This document shows, one piece after another, positions 22,044 to 34,190 of a DNA stretch of 64,000 nucleotides. Both the position numbers and the translations under genes were made by a program. This DNA comes from Flaveria trinervia (Eukaryota; Streptophyta; Magnoliopsida; Asterales; Asteraceae): contig CM046443.1 of NCBI GenBank assembly GCA_025506515.1, positions 41,343,331 through 41,407,330 on the forward strand. The letters are read 5' to 3'. The notes below the pieces were generated by a model. That model did no database searches. It worked only from the letters and a program-made list of their open reading frames with translations, and was not told the origin of the DNA. Every line of letters begins with the position of its first letter. The first letter of the stretch is position 1.

Positions 22044-24808
22044 TCAACAGATGAAACTAACATGTTTGTTGGAAACAACAGCCTGAGAGAAGAAGCTGGT
22101 GAAGAAGGAATCCTTAGGCTTGGACCTCCTTTTCTGTGGATTCAACATAGGAACATCTAATTGGTTAACTCTTCCCAATAGATGTTGAACCATCATAACC
22201 AGCTGTGTCTGATTTTGGGATAAGGCTTTCAGCTCTTCAGACACATTGGCATTGGAGTTTGATAAGTTCCTATGTTGCACCTTCTTCTTTTGAGCAATCT
22301 CAGCTGTTACCTGTTTAACCCCTTCCTTTTTGGATTTCTGTATGGACTTGAGGGTTACAGTATTTGATGTTGCTGGTACAAATGTGGCTCCAAACTCAAT
22401 TTTCAATTTAGCCATTTTCTCTTGAATTTCTTCTTTATGTTTGAGTTTGGATCCCCTTTTGTACCAACAATCATCTGTAAGATGATTGAACAAACCACAT
22501 ACTTCACATGGTTTCTTCTTCATCTTATGATGATCATCAACTAAAGAGGATGAAACTACTGAAGACTTGCTCTTCAGTACTTTAGAAGCATTATTTGCTT
22601 TCTTGACTTCCTCTTTAGTAGTCTTCAAACTCTTTCTACTGATAGTTTTCTTCTCTTCAGTGCTGTCATTAGTTGGAGTTTGAACTTCAGGTGTTAAATC
22701 TTGCTCTCCAGTCCTCTCGGACTTTCAGAAATAACTCCTGAGTTGATATCTCTTTTATCATGTGAGTGTCAGCAGTAGAACCATCAATATCAGCTGATGG
22801 TTCTGAGAAGGCTTAGTGCTGACTTCAACTTTTGATGATGCTCTATCAAAAGGTGAATCACATGATGGGTGGATTGGTTATTGCTTTCTCCATCAGATTT
22901 CACTTCTGCTCTTGAAGCAAAATCTGTAGGAGGAGCAGTGTGATTGTAACCAATACCAAACTTCACATTGGAAGCAGATTGCTTATTAAGAAGCATTTCG
23001 AAACCTTTGCATGATTGTACCCATCGATCACACTTTACCTGGGTGACTGCAAGGGTTTCTTTTAGATTTCTCTGGTCATCCAGAATAACCTCTAGCTTAG
23101 CCTTTTCATCATTTAGTTGGCATTTAAGCTTATAAATCTTATCATTTTTACAATTAGGAGCAGACTCAAACTCAGCTTTTCTTTTGGAAATGGTTTTCTC
23201 AAGCTCAATTTTTTGATTTATTAATGCTACATTTGCCTCTCTAATTAAGACAAAGGCAGCAATGCATGATTCAGAACATAACTTGGCTTTAGCCTCTGAA
23301 GATACCTGAGTTACCTGTGAAGATGATGCATTTGAGCAGGAACCCTCAGTAGACTCCAGGGCCGTGAGAGCCAGATTCCCAAAAGGACTATCACCACCAT
23401 GTTGACCAGCACCTGTGAACAGTTGTTCATGACCAGACATGTCATCCGTAACTGCTCCAGTCAACACCTCCAGGGGTGAAGAAGCTGTGTTGTTGAGGTT
23501 GAGGAGGTTGATGAGATTGAGATGGTTGAGGTTCTGGTAGTGCATGAGGTTGGTTACTATAGGAACTTGAACTTGATTTGACTGTGGCATGTAATAACAA
23601 GGGTAAGGATATGGCATTTGACCCTGAGGAACAAAATATGCAGGAGATTGTGGTTGAGAATGATGACTAGAATTGACAGGATGTTGCCCGCTGTGTTGTT
23701 GACTATTGCCAGGAAAGTCACAAAAGGTGCAGAGGTATTAGATCCAGATGATTTGCATTCTCTAGCAAAGTGTCCAAGCCTGTGGCATTTATGACACTTC
23801 AACTTACTCTTGTCAAAACCAACTTTGGTTTTGCCAGAGAGTCCTGGGAACTTTCTTCCAGTTCTTTTGTAGAACTTCTGAGATCTGATATTTATCAAGG
23901 ACATTTGGCTCAAAATATCCATCTCTTCTAAGTCATCATCAGCAATCCCCTTGAGATCATCCATGATGAAGCATAGATTGTCATTATTACATCCAGTAAA
24001 CTGACTATCAACACTCACAAATGCAGAATCAAAAGTGTTTGAAGAGAAGTCAATATGCTCATCATACTGGCATTCAGATGAAGCATATTCTAACTCATGA
24101 CCAACCAAGGCAGTGTTGCAAGTGAGCTTTCCAGATGAAGACAGTTTTCTTTTCTGTTCTATCTCTCTCTCAATGTGAGCAATTTCCCATGGAGTTGGGT
24201 GAGAGATAGTTTGTCAAATTTGCACTGGAGCGTAGGACAATAGTGTATGTGTCCCATCTCTTAGGCAGTGATCTGAGAAATCTGTTATTCATCTAGCTAT
24301 TGGTGTACTCATGTTTGACCATTTTTAATTCAGAGATCAAACAAGAGAACCGCTCGAACTGTTGAGTCAGTGTCTCACCCTTCCATGAGAGAATGTCTCG
24401 TATTGTTGGGAAAGGATTTCTCTATTATTTGCCAAGACCTCATCTGTTCCTCCAAATTGTTCTTTCAAGGCATTCCAGAGGTCATGGGTAGTTTCATGAT
24501 GCATTAGCCCAGAATAGATTTCATTAGGCAGTGCCATGGCCAGAATTCCATAGGCTTTTGCATCAATCTCAAACAACTTCTTATCCTCATCTGAGTATTG
24601 CTCCCTCCTCTTCGGAACCGTTTGATTGGTTTCCGGTTATTCACCATAGGCTTGTGTGGACCATGTACCACTGATGTCCAACAACCTGCGCTGTTAACAG
24701 ACAGGTGATGGAGCATTCGTCGTTGCCATATGTTATACTCATTCCTAACCAGCATTGGAGGCTTGTTGAGGAACCAGTATTGTGAGGATCATTGGAAGGA
24801 GTAGTCAT
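22044..24808 (-). pseudogene. Array unit 1 gag (capsid/nucleocapsid with coiled-coil extension)
   Basis: Start ATG at 24808. UBN2-type Copia gag domain (YNIWQRRMLHHL near 24740), CCHC zinc knuckle CHKCHRLGHFAREC at 23796-23755, Pro/Gln-rich stretch near 23600, a Lys/Glu coiled coil near 23260-23000, and a second zinc-finger-like CEVCGLFNHLTDDC at 22508-22466. Extended gag with a coiled coil is known for the Sirevirus branch. Frameshifts near 24600, 24390, 23690, 22870 and 22650 break the frame; the 275-codon piece 23617-22790 is open. Ends in the linker PKTKK.W near 22030 before protease. Confidence 0.85.
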
Positions 24809-25030
24809 TTTGAGTCCAAATACAATTTAATTCAAGCTTTTAACGTTTTTTATAAAGACCACAACAGACTCAATGAAAACCAAGAGAAAATCTCAGGATG
24901 ATGACCAGAAAACACAGAAAATTCAATCTTTATAACCGTTTCTTGCCAAACACAAAAATGCTAATTCAGTCAACTTGGATCTTGAATAGCAATTCAATGA
25001 TCAACTATTAGATCGATCAATGATTAACAT

Positions 25031-25042
25031 GCTTTGATACCA
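25031..25042 (-). promoter_or_regulatory. Primer-binding site, array unit 1
   Basis: TGGTATCAAAGC on the minus strand, two bases from the LTR end (...CTGACA). Complementary to the 3' end of plant initiator Met-tRNA (expected TGGTATCAGAGC) with one mismatch. The same variant occurs in all three units. Confidence 0.85.
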
Positions 25043-25044
25043 TT

Positions 25045-25869
25045 TGTCAGGATCAGTGATCGCAAGTTTGATGTAATTAGCGTAGCACAACGGAATAAGA
25101 ACAATAATTAGACAAATTGTAGCAAGAGTTTGATACTTGTATGCATTAAGAACAAATACGGTTAACGAGAGAATATTTCTGTAACAAGGAATGTTTCAAT
25201 AATATCGAATATTCTGATCAAATCATTCATTCATTACATAGGTTGACACTCCTTGTATAGAGTGCAATCGCTGCTGTTATCACGGGTAAGTGACAACTGG
25301 CAGATCTATTACAAAAAATAACTAACTCTTAACAAACTACTGAAATGTTCACAACTACTGAGAACATATCAGAGTGTTAAGTACAAAATAAGAAACTACT
25401 GATAAGAAACTACTGAAACTACAACGACTGAAGAACAAGCTCTTCAGTCGTTTTACAAAACTACTGATAAATATAAAACTACTGATGAGCACAACAACTA
25501 AAGAAGTATTCTTCAGCTGTTGTGTCAAACTACTGAAAAGATAAAACATAAAACTACTGAAAGGTAAACCGTCACAACTACTGAAGAAGACCTCTTCAGC
25601 TGTTGTGACAACGTCTGATACTTTGGTCTTCAGCACTTGTGTCTTCAGACTTTGTCTTCAGCACTTGTGTCTTCAGACTTTGTCTTCAGCACTTGTGTCT
25701 TCAGACTTTGTCTTCAGCACTTGTGTCTTCAGACTTTGTCTTCAGCACTTGTCTTCAGACTTTGTAATCAGCTGTTGTCTTCAGCTGTTGTGGTCTTCAG
25801 TAGTTGTTGTGACGTCTGTGGGACTTAAAGGTTTTTCTGATCCGGCTCATTGGTTCTTTTGGTCCAAGA
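25045..25869 (-). repeat. Array LTR 2 (shared by units 1 and 2)
   Basis: 825 bp. Its terminal CCAACA is changed to CCAAGA, so the TG...CA rule fails at one end, and the TATA box is altered (CTATACAAGG). Five 28-bp repeats start at 25628, 25656, 25684, 25712 and 25740. Confidence 0.9.
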
Positions 25870-25879
25870 AACTCCCCCT
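25870..25879 (-). promoter_or_regulatory. Polypurine tract, array unit 2
   Basis: Minus strand AGGGGGAGTT next to the (mutated) LTR 2 terminus. Confidence 0.85.
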
Positions 25880-25921
25880 GAACCAATGCAGCCAAAACCT
25901 TTAACTTTATTGAGGTCCCAC

Positions 25922-27090
25922 TTATTGTTGGCAGAATGGTTGGTCTTTTTCCTTCTTGATCAGTTGAGAAGATGACCCATATAAGCACTGGCCTGGAAAT
26001 GAGTCTCTGATGATTTGGTTGGCAATGTATGGATGGGAGCTCTGTATTGGGGAATTGGACACTGAGCTATTCCCCCATCCATGAGACTCACTTCCATGTA
26101 TAAGCCTGTAGGATTCTCTGGTGTATGCTCTGAGAAACATAATTTGTTCTTCCATGGTCAGGTTCTCGGCTTCACCATCAAACAATCCTTCAACGCCCAT
26201 ACAGCTCTGAGATGTACTTGGCCTGTTACCATTTTTGAGCTCAACTGTTGTAATCTGTCTGTATGCAAACTCATCAGGACGAGTCCCTTCAAGTAACAGA
26301 CCGAGCTCATTTTGTTTGAAGTTCTCAAGCCTCTTGTAGACTAACCCCTTTTTAATAATACTTTTCTCTAACATCTTTTGGGGTGGTTGTTTAGTCTCAT
26401 AGGCCTTCTTGAAATCTTCTACAATCTCCGAGGGTGATACTACAAGGACCACTGTGATCTCTTCATCTACGATCCTTTTGACTTGGCCCTTGTATCTCGA
26501 AGGAATGTCTTTCTTTACAATCCTGTGAGCCACCCTAGGATCAGGCCATACTCTCACCTTTTCCTTCTGATATTGAAATGTGTTGGCAAGGGTGTACAAC
26601 CTCAGAGCTTCTTTCCTCATACTTATTATTGATGACGAAGTAGCATAAGTTTTGTTGATGCTTTTCAGCATTTCATCATCATGAAGCTTTTGCTGCTGTT
26701 CTTCTTCAATCTTTACTCTCACAGCTTCCATCTGTGAGGTGGGAGTGATGGGCATGGGTTTGGCTTTAGCCAATGTTAGGACTGCAGACAGAGGCAGCCT
26801 ATCTTCTTCCACATCATCCTTTTCTTCTTCTTCTTCTAGCCTCAACACCCTTCTCTTCTTCTTCTTAGGTGCATCATCGGCTGTTGGTTTAGATGGTAAG
26901 GGAGTTGGTTTTGTGGGTTGTGGTTGTGGTTGTTTTGGAGAGGGAATGTTGACAGGCTGAGTTAGCATTTTGGAGGTGAGTGTTGCTTTCGAGTATTTGG
27001 CTAGCTCAATCCTGCTCCCTGCTCCTGCTTCATTCAGAGCTTCGACTACTAACCCCTTAGTATATGCCTCAGACGAACAGATCATAATCA
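25922..27090 (-). pseudogene. Array unit 2 accessory ORF
   Basis: The least damaged copy of this accessory gene. One frame stays open from 27163 to 25922, with the accessory part starting near 27090, just after the RT remnant and in a different frame from it. Blocks: GLVVEALNEAGAGS, Pro/Gln linker (~26950), KKKKRR plus Glu run (~26850), helical part with KSINKTY (~26650), VRVWPDPRVAHR (~26550), SRYKGQVKRIVDEE (~26490), and an acidic C-terminal block with ENLTMEEQIMFLRAYTRE (~26165). Small indels near 26230 and 26080 change the C-terminus relative to unit 1. A start codon in its own frame lies upstream within RT, so how it was expressed is unclear. Confidence 0.68.
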
Positions 27091-29117
27091 ATACCTTCTT
27101 CTTGTGCAAACCCCTGAACAACCAGTCTCGCCTTGTTCTTAACAATAAGCCCATTTTCATCAATTTTGTTCATAAACACCCATTTAGTGCCTATTGCACA
27201 CTTACCTGGAGGTAGAGGAACCAGTTCCCCACTTGCTGTTTCTTGAACTGAAGAAGCTCAAGCTGCATGGCATCAACCCATCCATTGTCCTTTAAGCAAT
27301 GTGATAATTCTTTGGCTCTTGCTGACTGATGAAGAGAGCATAGAAGCAGAAATTTGACAATTGACTACTTGTTGATACGCGAGCAGTGATATCACCAATG
27401 ATCTGAGACATAGGGTGATTCTTCAGATCTTGATACACAATGAGATCTGTGCAAGTGTTTGCAGTAGGTTCAGCAGCACAGATGGTGATGGTGAATCATT
27501 TCCTTGAAACCAATCAGTGGATGGTAATTCAAAGGAGGTTGAATTTGAAGAAATCTCATCAGCATTTGTTGTGGATGGTGCTACTGGAGCTACAGGAACA
27601 TCAGGTCTAGCTGAATCAGGCAGTTGATCACTAAACCTGAATAGGTGAGTACTGCTATCATCATCATCATCACCAGCAGTACCACCAGGTGGTGAACTGT
27701 TGACAGGAGAAACAACAGGAGTTTGATAAGGAACATATTGCAGTATGTCCAAATCAAATAGCTCCACAGGGCTTTGTGGAATCTTGTCCTTAGGAGATTC
27801 ATTAAACTTAACATGTAGAGTCTCTTCAACCATCTTTGTTCTGCAGTTGAAGACTCTGTATGCTTTGCAAGTTGATGAATAACCAACAAAGTACCCTGCA
27901 TCCACCTTAGGATCAAAATTTTGGAGTTGATCCCGTGTGTTGAGAATGAAACAAGGACACCCAAATGCTCTGAAGAATGAAATTAGAGGGGCCAAATGAT
28001 GAAGAACTTCATATGGAGTCTTCATCAACCTCTGATTTACTAGAACTCTATTCTGTACATAGCAAGCTGTATTGACAGCTTCAGCCCAAAAAGTCATTGG
28101 CAGTCCAGAATCAGCCAACATGGACCTTGCAGCTTCAATAAGTGTCCTGTTCTTTCTCTCCACTACTCCATTTTGCTCAGGATTTCTTGGGATGCTATAC
28201 TGCCTCTTGATTCCCTTTGATAAGTAAAACTCATCAAGTGTGTGGTTTCTAAATTCAGTACCATTATCACTCCTCACACACTTACTGGTAGGGAATACTG
28301 CTTCTCAACGTGTAACACAAAGTTCATAATGGACTGTGCAGCCTCATCCTTTGAATGCAAGAAGAAAGTCCATACAAATCTGGAGTAATCATCCACAATT
28401 ACCAGACAGTATTTCTTCTTAGCCATACTCATCACTTTCACAAGACCAAAGAATCCATGTGAAGAAGCTATAAGCAGGCAGTGGACTTAGGTTCTTCTAT
28501 GGAGAAATGAAGCTTTGTGTTGTTTTCCTTTTAAACAGGCAGTGCAGTTATCTTCACACTTGAACTCCTTTATTGGCAGTCCCCTTACTAAACCATGGTT
28601 TATCAGCTGATTCATGTTTTTGAGATTAACATGACCCAGCCTTCTATGCCATAGAATAGATTCTTGGGGGAAGCCTTGGAAAATAGGCAAGGATGCCTTT
28701 GAGATTCTATTTTCTTGGAAAGATCTAAGGCATACACTCTTCCTGTCCTGTTGGCCTTTAGGAGAGTGTGTTCATCCAACACCTTATCAATCAAATTTAG
28801 AACTTTGGATGACAGAATCCGACAGTTCTGACTGGTGAAAAGAGCAACATGGCCTTTGTCACACATTTGACTGACACTCAAGAGGTTGTACTTGAGATTT
28901 TCCACATGGTTAACATCATCAAACTTTATTTCCCCATTGGAAACAAGCCTTTGCCAATGATGTAACCTTTTGCATCAATGCCAAATGACACAAACCCCTT
29001 CCTTCCTTGAGAGTAGTCATTAAGAAGTGATCTGTTTCCTGTCATATGCATGGATCCTCCACTGTCTACATACCGATGCCTCTGAGGTATGTTGAGAAAC
29101 CCTGCAAGATACAACAA
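27075..29117 (-). pseudogene. Array unit 2 protease-integrase-truncated RT
   Basis: Same organisation as unit 1. Protease YVDSGGSMHMTG at 29072-29038; zinc motif WHRRLGH ~28655 and CTACLKGKQ ~28535; integrase D (~28455), D (SDNGTEF ~28265), E (NGVVERKN ~28170). The integrase core and C-terminus form a 284-codon open frame (28277-27423), the longest intact enzymatic stretch in the array. The RT piece ends at the same point (QEEGIDYD, ~27090). Lesions: 2-bp loss near 28503, 1 bp near 28283, 1 bp near 27476. Confidence 0.88.
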
Positions 29118-29159
29118 TTAGTTAGATTTTAAGACCCAAACCTTTTTGGTCTTGGCCTG

Positions 29160-31931
29160 TTCTCATCAACAGATGGTAAACTAACATGTTTGTTGGAAAC
29201 AACAGCCTGAGAGGAAGAAGCTGGTGAAAAAGGAATCCTTAGGCTTGGACCTCCTTTTCTGTGGATTCAACATAGGAACATCTAATTGGTTAACTCTTCC
29301 CAATAGATGTTGAACCATCATAACCAGCTGTGTCTGATTTTGGATAAGGCTTTCAGCTCTTCAGACACATTGGCATTGGAGTTTGATAAGTTCCTATGTT
29401 GCACCTTCTTCTTTTGAGCAATCTCAGCTGTTACCTGTTTAACCCCTTCCTTTTTGGATTTCTGTATGGACTTGAGGGTTACAGTATTTGATGTTGCTGG
29501 TACAAATGTGGCTCCAAACTCAATTTTCATTTAGCCATTTTCTCTTGAATTTCTTCTTTATGTTTGAGTTTGGATCCCCTTTTGTACCAACAATCATCTG
29601 TAAGATGATGAACAAACCACATACTCCATGGTTTCTTCTTCATCTTATGATGATCATCAACTAAGAGGATGAAACTACTGAAGACTTGCTCTTCAGTACT
29701 TTAGAAGCATTATTTGCTTTCTTGACTTCCTCTTTAGTAGTCTCAAACTCTTTCTACTGATAGTTTTCTTCTCTTCAGTGCTGTCATTAGTTGGTTTGAA
29801 CTTCAGGTGTTAAATCTTGCTCTCCAGTCCTCTCAGGACTTTCAGAAATAACTCCTGAGTTGATAATCTCTTTTATCATGTGAGTGTCAGCAGTAGAACC
29901 ATCAATATCAGCTGATGGGTTCTGAGAAGGCTTAGTGCTGACTTCAACTTTTGATGATGCTCTATCAAAAGGTGAATCACATGATGAGGTGGATTGGTTA
30001 TTGCTTTCTCCATCAGATTTCACTTCTGCTCTTGAAGCAAAATCTGTAGGAGGAGCAGTGTGATTGTACCAATACCAAACTTCACATTGGAAGCAGATTG
30101 CTTATTAGAAGCATTTCGAAACCTTTGGCATGATTGTACCCATCGATCACACTTTACCTGGGTGACTGCAAGGGTTTCTTTTAGATTTCTCTGGTCATCC
30201 AGAATAACCTCTAGCTTAGCCTTTTCATCAATTAGTTGGCATTTAAGCTTATAAATCTTATCATTTTTACAATTAGGAGCAGACTCAAACTCAGCTTTTC
30301 TTTTGGAAATGGTTTTCTCAAGCTCAATTTTTTGATTTATTAATGCTACATTTGCCTCTCTAATTAAGACAAAGGCAGCAATGCATGATTCAGAACATAA
30401 CTTGGCTTTAGCCTCTGAAGATACCTGAGTTACCTGTGAAGATGATGCATTTGAGCAGGAACCCTCAGTAGACTCCAGGGCCGTGAGAGCCAGATTCCCA
30501 AAAGGACTATCACCACCATGTTGACCAGCACCTGTGAACAGTTGTTCATGACCAGACATGTCATCCGGTAAACTGCTCCAGTCAACACCTCCAGGGGTGA
30601 AGAAGCTGTGTTGTTGAGGTTGAGGAGGTTGATGAGATTGAGATGGTTGAGGTTCTGGTAGTGCATGAGGTTGTGTTACTATAGGAACTTGAACTTGATT
30701 TGACTGTGGCATGTAATAACAAGGGTAAGGATATGGCATTTGACCCTGAGGAACAAAATATGCAGGAGATTGTGGTTGAGAATGATGACTAGAATTGACA
30801 GGATGTTGCCCTCTGTGTTGTTGACTATTGCCAGGGAAGTCACAAAAGGTGCAGAGGAATTAGATCCAGATGATTTGCATCTCTAGCAAAGTGTCCAAGC
30901 CTGTGGCATTTATGACACTTCAACTTACTCTTGTCAAAACCAACTTTGGTTTTGCCAGAGAGTCCTGGGAACTTTCTTCCAGTTCTTTTGTAGAACTTCT
31001 GAGATCTGATATTTATCAAGGCCATTTGGCTCAAAATATCCATCTCTTCTAAGTCATCATCAGCAATCCCCTTGAGATCATCCATGATGAAGCATAGATT
31101 GTCATTATTACATCCAGTAAACTGACTATCACACTCACAAATGCAGAATCAAAAGTTTTGAAGAGAAGTCAATATGCTCATCATACTGGCATTCAGATGA
31201 AGCATATTCTAACTCATGACCAACCAAGGCAGTGTTGCCAGTGAGCTTTCCAGATGAAGACAGTTTTCTTTTCTAGTTCTATCTCTCTCTCAAATGTGAG
31301 CAATTTCCCATGGAGTTGGGTGAGAGATAGTTTGTCCAAATTTGCACTGGAGCGTAGGACAATAGTGTATGTGTCCCATCTCTTAGGCAGTGATCTGAGA
31401 AATCTGTTATTCATCTAGCTATTGGTGTACTCATGTTTGACCATTTTTATTCAGAGATCAAACAAGAGAACCGCTCGAACTGTTGAGTCAGTGTCTCACC
31501 CTTCCTATGAGAGAATGTCTCGTATTGTTGGGCAAGGATTTCTCTATTATTTGCCAAGACCTCATCTGTTCCTCCAAATTGTTCTTTCAAGGCATTCCAG
31601 AGGTCATGGGTAGTTTCATGATGCATTAGCCCAGAATAGATTTCATTAGGCAGTGCCATGGCCAGAATTCCATAGGCTTTTGCATCAATCTCAAACAACT
31701 TCTTATCCTCATCTGAGTATTGCTCCCTCCTCTTCGGAACCATTTGATTGGTTTCCGGGTTATTCACCATAGGCTTGTGTGGACCATGTACCACTGATGT
31801 CCAACAACCTGCGCTGTTAACAGACAGGTGATGGAGCATTCGTCGTTGCCATATGTTATACTCATTCCTAACCAGCATTGGAGGCTTGGTTGAGGACCAG
31901 TATTGTGAGGATCATTGGAAGGAGTAGTCAT
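29160..31931 (-). pseudogene. Array unit 2 gag
   Basis: Start ATG at 31931. N-terminal gag domain open 31878-31447, then a frame change near 31447 and a continuation at 31414-31214. The zinc knuckle (30917-30877) has lost one base in the codons before its last Cys. The Pro/Gln-rich and coiled-coil part is open for 239 codons (30739-30020), and the second zinc-finger-like CEVC motif (~29630) is damaged. Overall gene order matches unit 1. Confidence 0.85.
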
Positions 31932-32157
31932 TTTGAGTCCAAATACAATTTAATTCAAGCTTTTAAACGTTTTTTATAAAGACCACAACAGACTCAATGA
32001 AAACCAAGAGAAAATCTCAGGATGAATGACCAGAAAACACAGAAAATTCAATCTTTATAACCGTTTCTTGCAAAACACAAAAATGCTAATTCAGTCAAAC
32101 TTGGATCTTGAATAGCAATTTCAATGATCAACTATTAGATCGATCAGTGATTAACAT

Positions 32158-32169
32158 GCTTTGATACCA
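32158..32169 (-). promoter_or_regulatory. Primer-binding site, array unit 2
   Basis: TGGTATCAAAGC on the minus strand beside the end of LTR 3; initiator Met-tRNA type with the same single mismatch. Confidence 0.85.
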
Positions 32170-32171
32170 TT

Positions 32172-33001
32172 TGTCAGGATCAGTGATCGCAAGTTTGATG
32201 TAATTGAGCGTAGCACAACGGAATAAGAACAATAATTAGACAAATTGTAGCAAGAGTTTGATACTTGTATGCATTAAGAACAAATACGGTTATAACGAGA
32301 GAATATATTTCTGTAACAAGGAATGTTTCAATAATATAGAATATTTCTGATCAAATCATTCATTCATTACAATAGGTTGACACTCCTTATATAGAGTGCA
32401 ATCGCTGCTGTTATCACGGGTAAGTGACAACTGGCAGATCTGTTACAAAAAATAACTAACTCTTAACAAACTACTGAAATGTTCACAACTACTGAGAACA
32501 TATCAGAGTGTTAAGTACAAAATAAGAAACTACTGATAAGAAACTACTGAAACTACAACGACTGAAGAACAAGCTCTTCAGTCGTTTTACAAAACTACTG
32601 ATAAATATAAAACTACTGATGAGCACAACAACTGAAGAAGTATTCTTCAGCTGTTGTGTCAAACTACTGAAAAGATAAAACATAAAACTACTGAAAGGTA
32701 AACCGTCACAACTACTGAAGAAGACCTCTTCAGCTGTTGTGACAACGTCTGATACTTTGGTCTTCAGCACTTGTGTCTTCAGACTTTTCTTCAGCACTTG
32801 TGTCTTCAGACTTTGTCTTCAGCACTTGTGTCTTCAGACTTTGTCTTCAGCACTTGTGTCTTCAGACTTTGTCTTCAGCACTTGTCTTCAGACTTTGTAA
32901 TCAGCTGTTGTCTTCAGCTGTTGTGGTCTTCAGTAGTTGTTGTGACGTCTGTGGGACTTAAGGTTTTTCTGATCCGGCTCATTGGTTCTTTTGGTCCAAC
33001 A
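32172..33001 (-). repeat. Array LTR 3 (shared by units 2 and 3)
   Basis: 830 bp, TGTCAGG ... CCAACA, minus-strand TATA box CTATATAAGG near 32400. Five minisatellite units start at 32762, 32789, 32817, 32845 and 32873 (first step 27 bp). Confidence 0.9.
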
Positions 33002-33011
33002 AACTCCCCCT
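33002..33011 (-). promoter_or_regulatory. Polypurine tract, array unit 3
   Basis: Minus strand AGGGGGAGTT beside LTR 3. Confidence 0.85.
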
Positions 33012-33219
33012 GAACCAATGCAGCCAAAACCTTTAACTTTATTGAGGTCCCACTTATTGTTGGCAGAATGGTTGGTCTTTTTCCTTCTTGATCAGTTGAG
33101 AAGATGACCCATATAAGCACTGGCCTGGAAATGAGTCTCTGATGATTTGGTTGGCAATGTATGGATGGGAGCTCTGTATTGGGGAATTGGACACTGAGCT
33201 ATTCCCCCATCCATGAGAC

Positions 33220-34190
33220 TCACTTCCCATGTATAAGCCTGTAGGATTCTCTGGTGTATGCTCTGAGAAACATAATTTGTTCTTCCATGGTCAGGTTCTC
33301 GGCTTCACCATCAAACAATCCTTCACGCCCATACAGCTCTGAGATGTACTTGGCCTGTTTACCATTTTTGAGCTCAACTGTTGTAATCTGTCTGTATGCA
33401 AACTCATCAGGATGAGTCCCTTCAAGTAACCCCGAGCTCATTTTGTTTGAAGTTCTCAAGCCTCTTGTAGACTAACCCCTTTTTAATAATACTGTTCTCT
33501 AACATCTTTTGGGGTGGTTGTTTAGTCTCATAGGCCTTCTTGAATCTTCTACAATCTCCGAGGGTGATACTACAAGGACCACTGTGATCTCTTCATCTAC
33601 GATCCTTTTGACTTGGCCTTGTATCTCGAAGGAATGTCTTTCTTTACAATCCTGTGAGCCACCCTAGGATCAGGCCATACTCTCACCTTTTCCTTCTGAT
33701 ATTGAATGTGTTGGCAAGGGTGTACAACCTCAGAGCTTCTTTCCTCATACTTATTATTGATGACGAAGTAGCATAAGTTTTGTTGATGCTTTTCAGCATT
33801 TCATCATCATGAGCTTTTGCTGCTTCTTCTTCAATCTTTACTCTCACAGCTTCCATCTGTGAGGTGGAGTGATGGGCATGGGTTTGGCTTTAGCCAATGT
33901 TAGGACTGCAGACAGAGGCAGCCTATCTTCTTCCACATCATCCTTTTCTTCTTCTTCTTCTAGCCCTCCCACCCTTCTCTTCTTCTTCTTAGGTGCATCA
34001 TCGGCTGTTGGTTTAGATGGTAAGGGAGTTGTTTTTGTGGGTTGTGGTTGTGTTGTTTGGAGAGGGAATGTTGACAGGCTGAGTTAGCATTTTGGAGGTG
34101 AGTGTTGCTTTCGAGTATTTGGCTAGCTCAATCCTGCTCCCTGCTCCTGCTTCATTCAGAGCTTCGACTACTAACCCCTTGTATATGCCT
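33220..34190 (-). pseudogene. Array unit 3 accessory ORF (most damaged copy)
   Basis: Homologous to 27090-25922 but with many single-base losses (near 33430, 33544, 33618, 33705, 33812, 33826, 34053) that break it into short frames. The final block 33459-33220 is readable and ends ...YRLIHGK. Nearly all differences from units 1 and 2 are short deletions, not substitutions. Confidence 0.65.
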
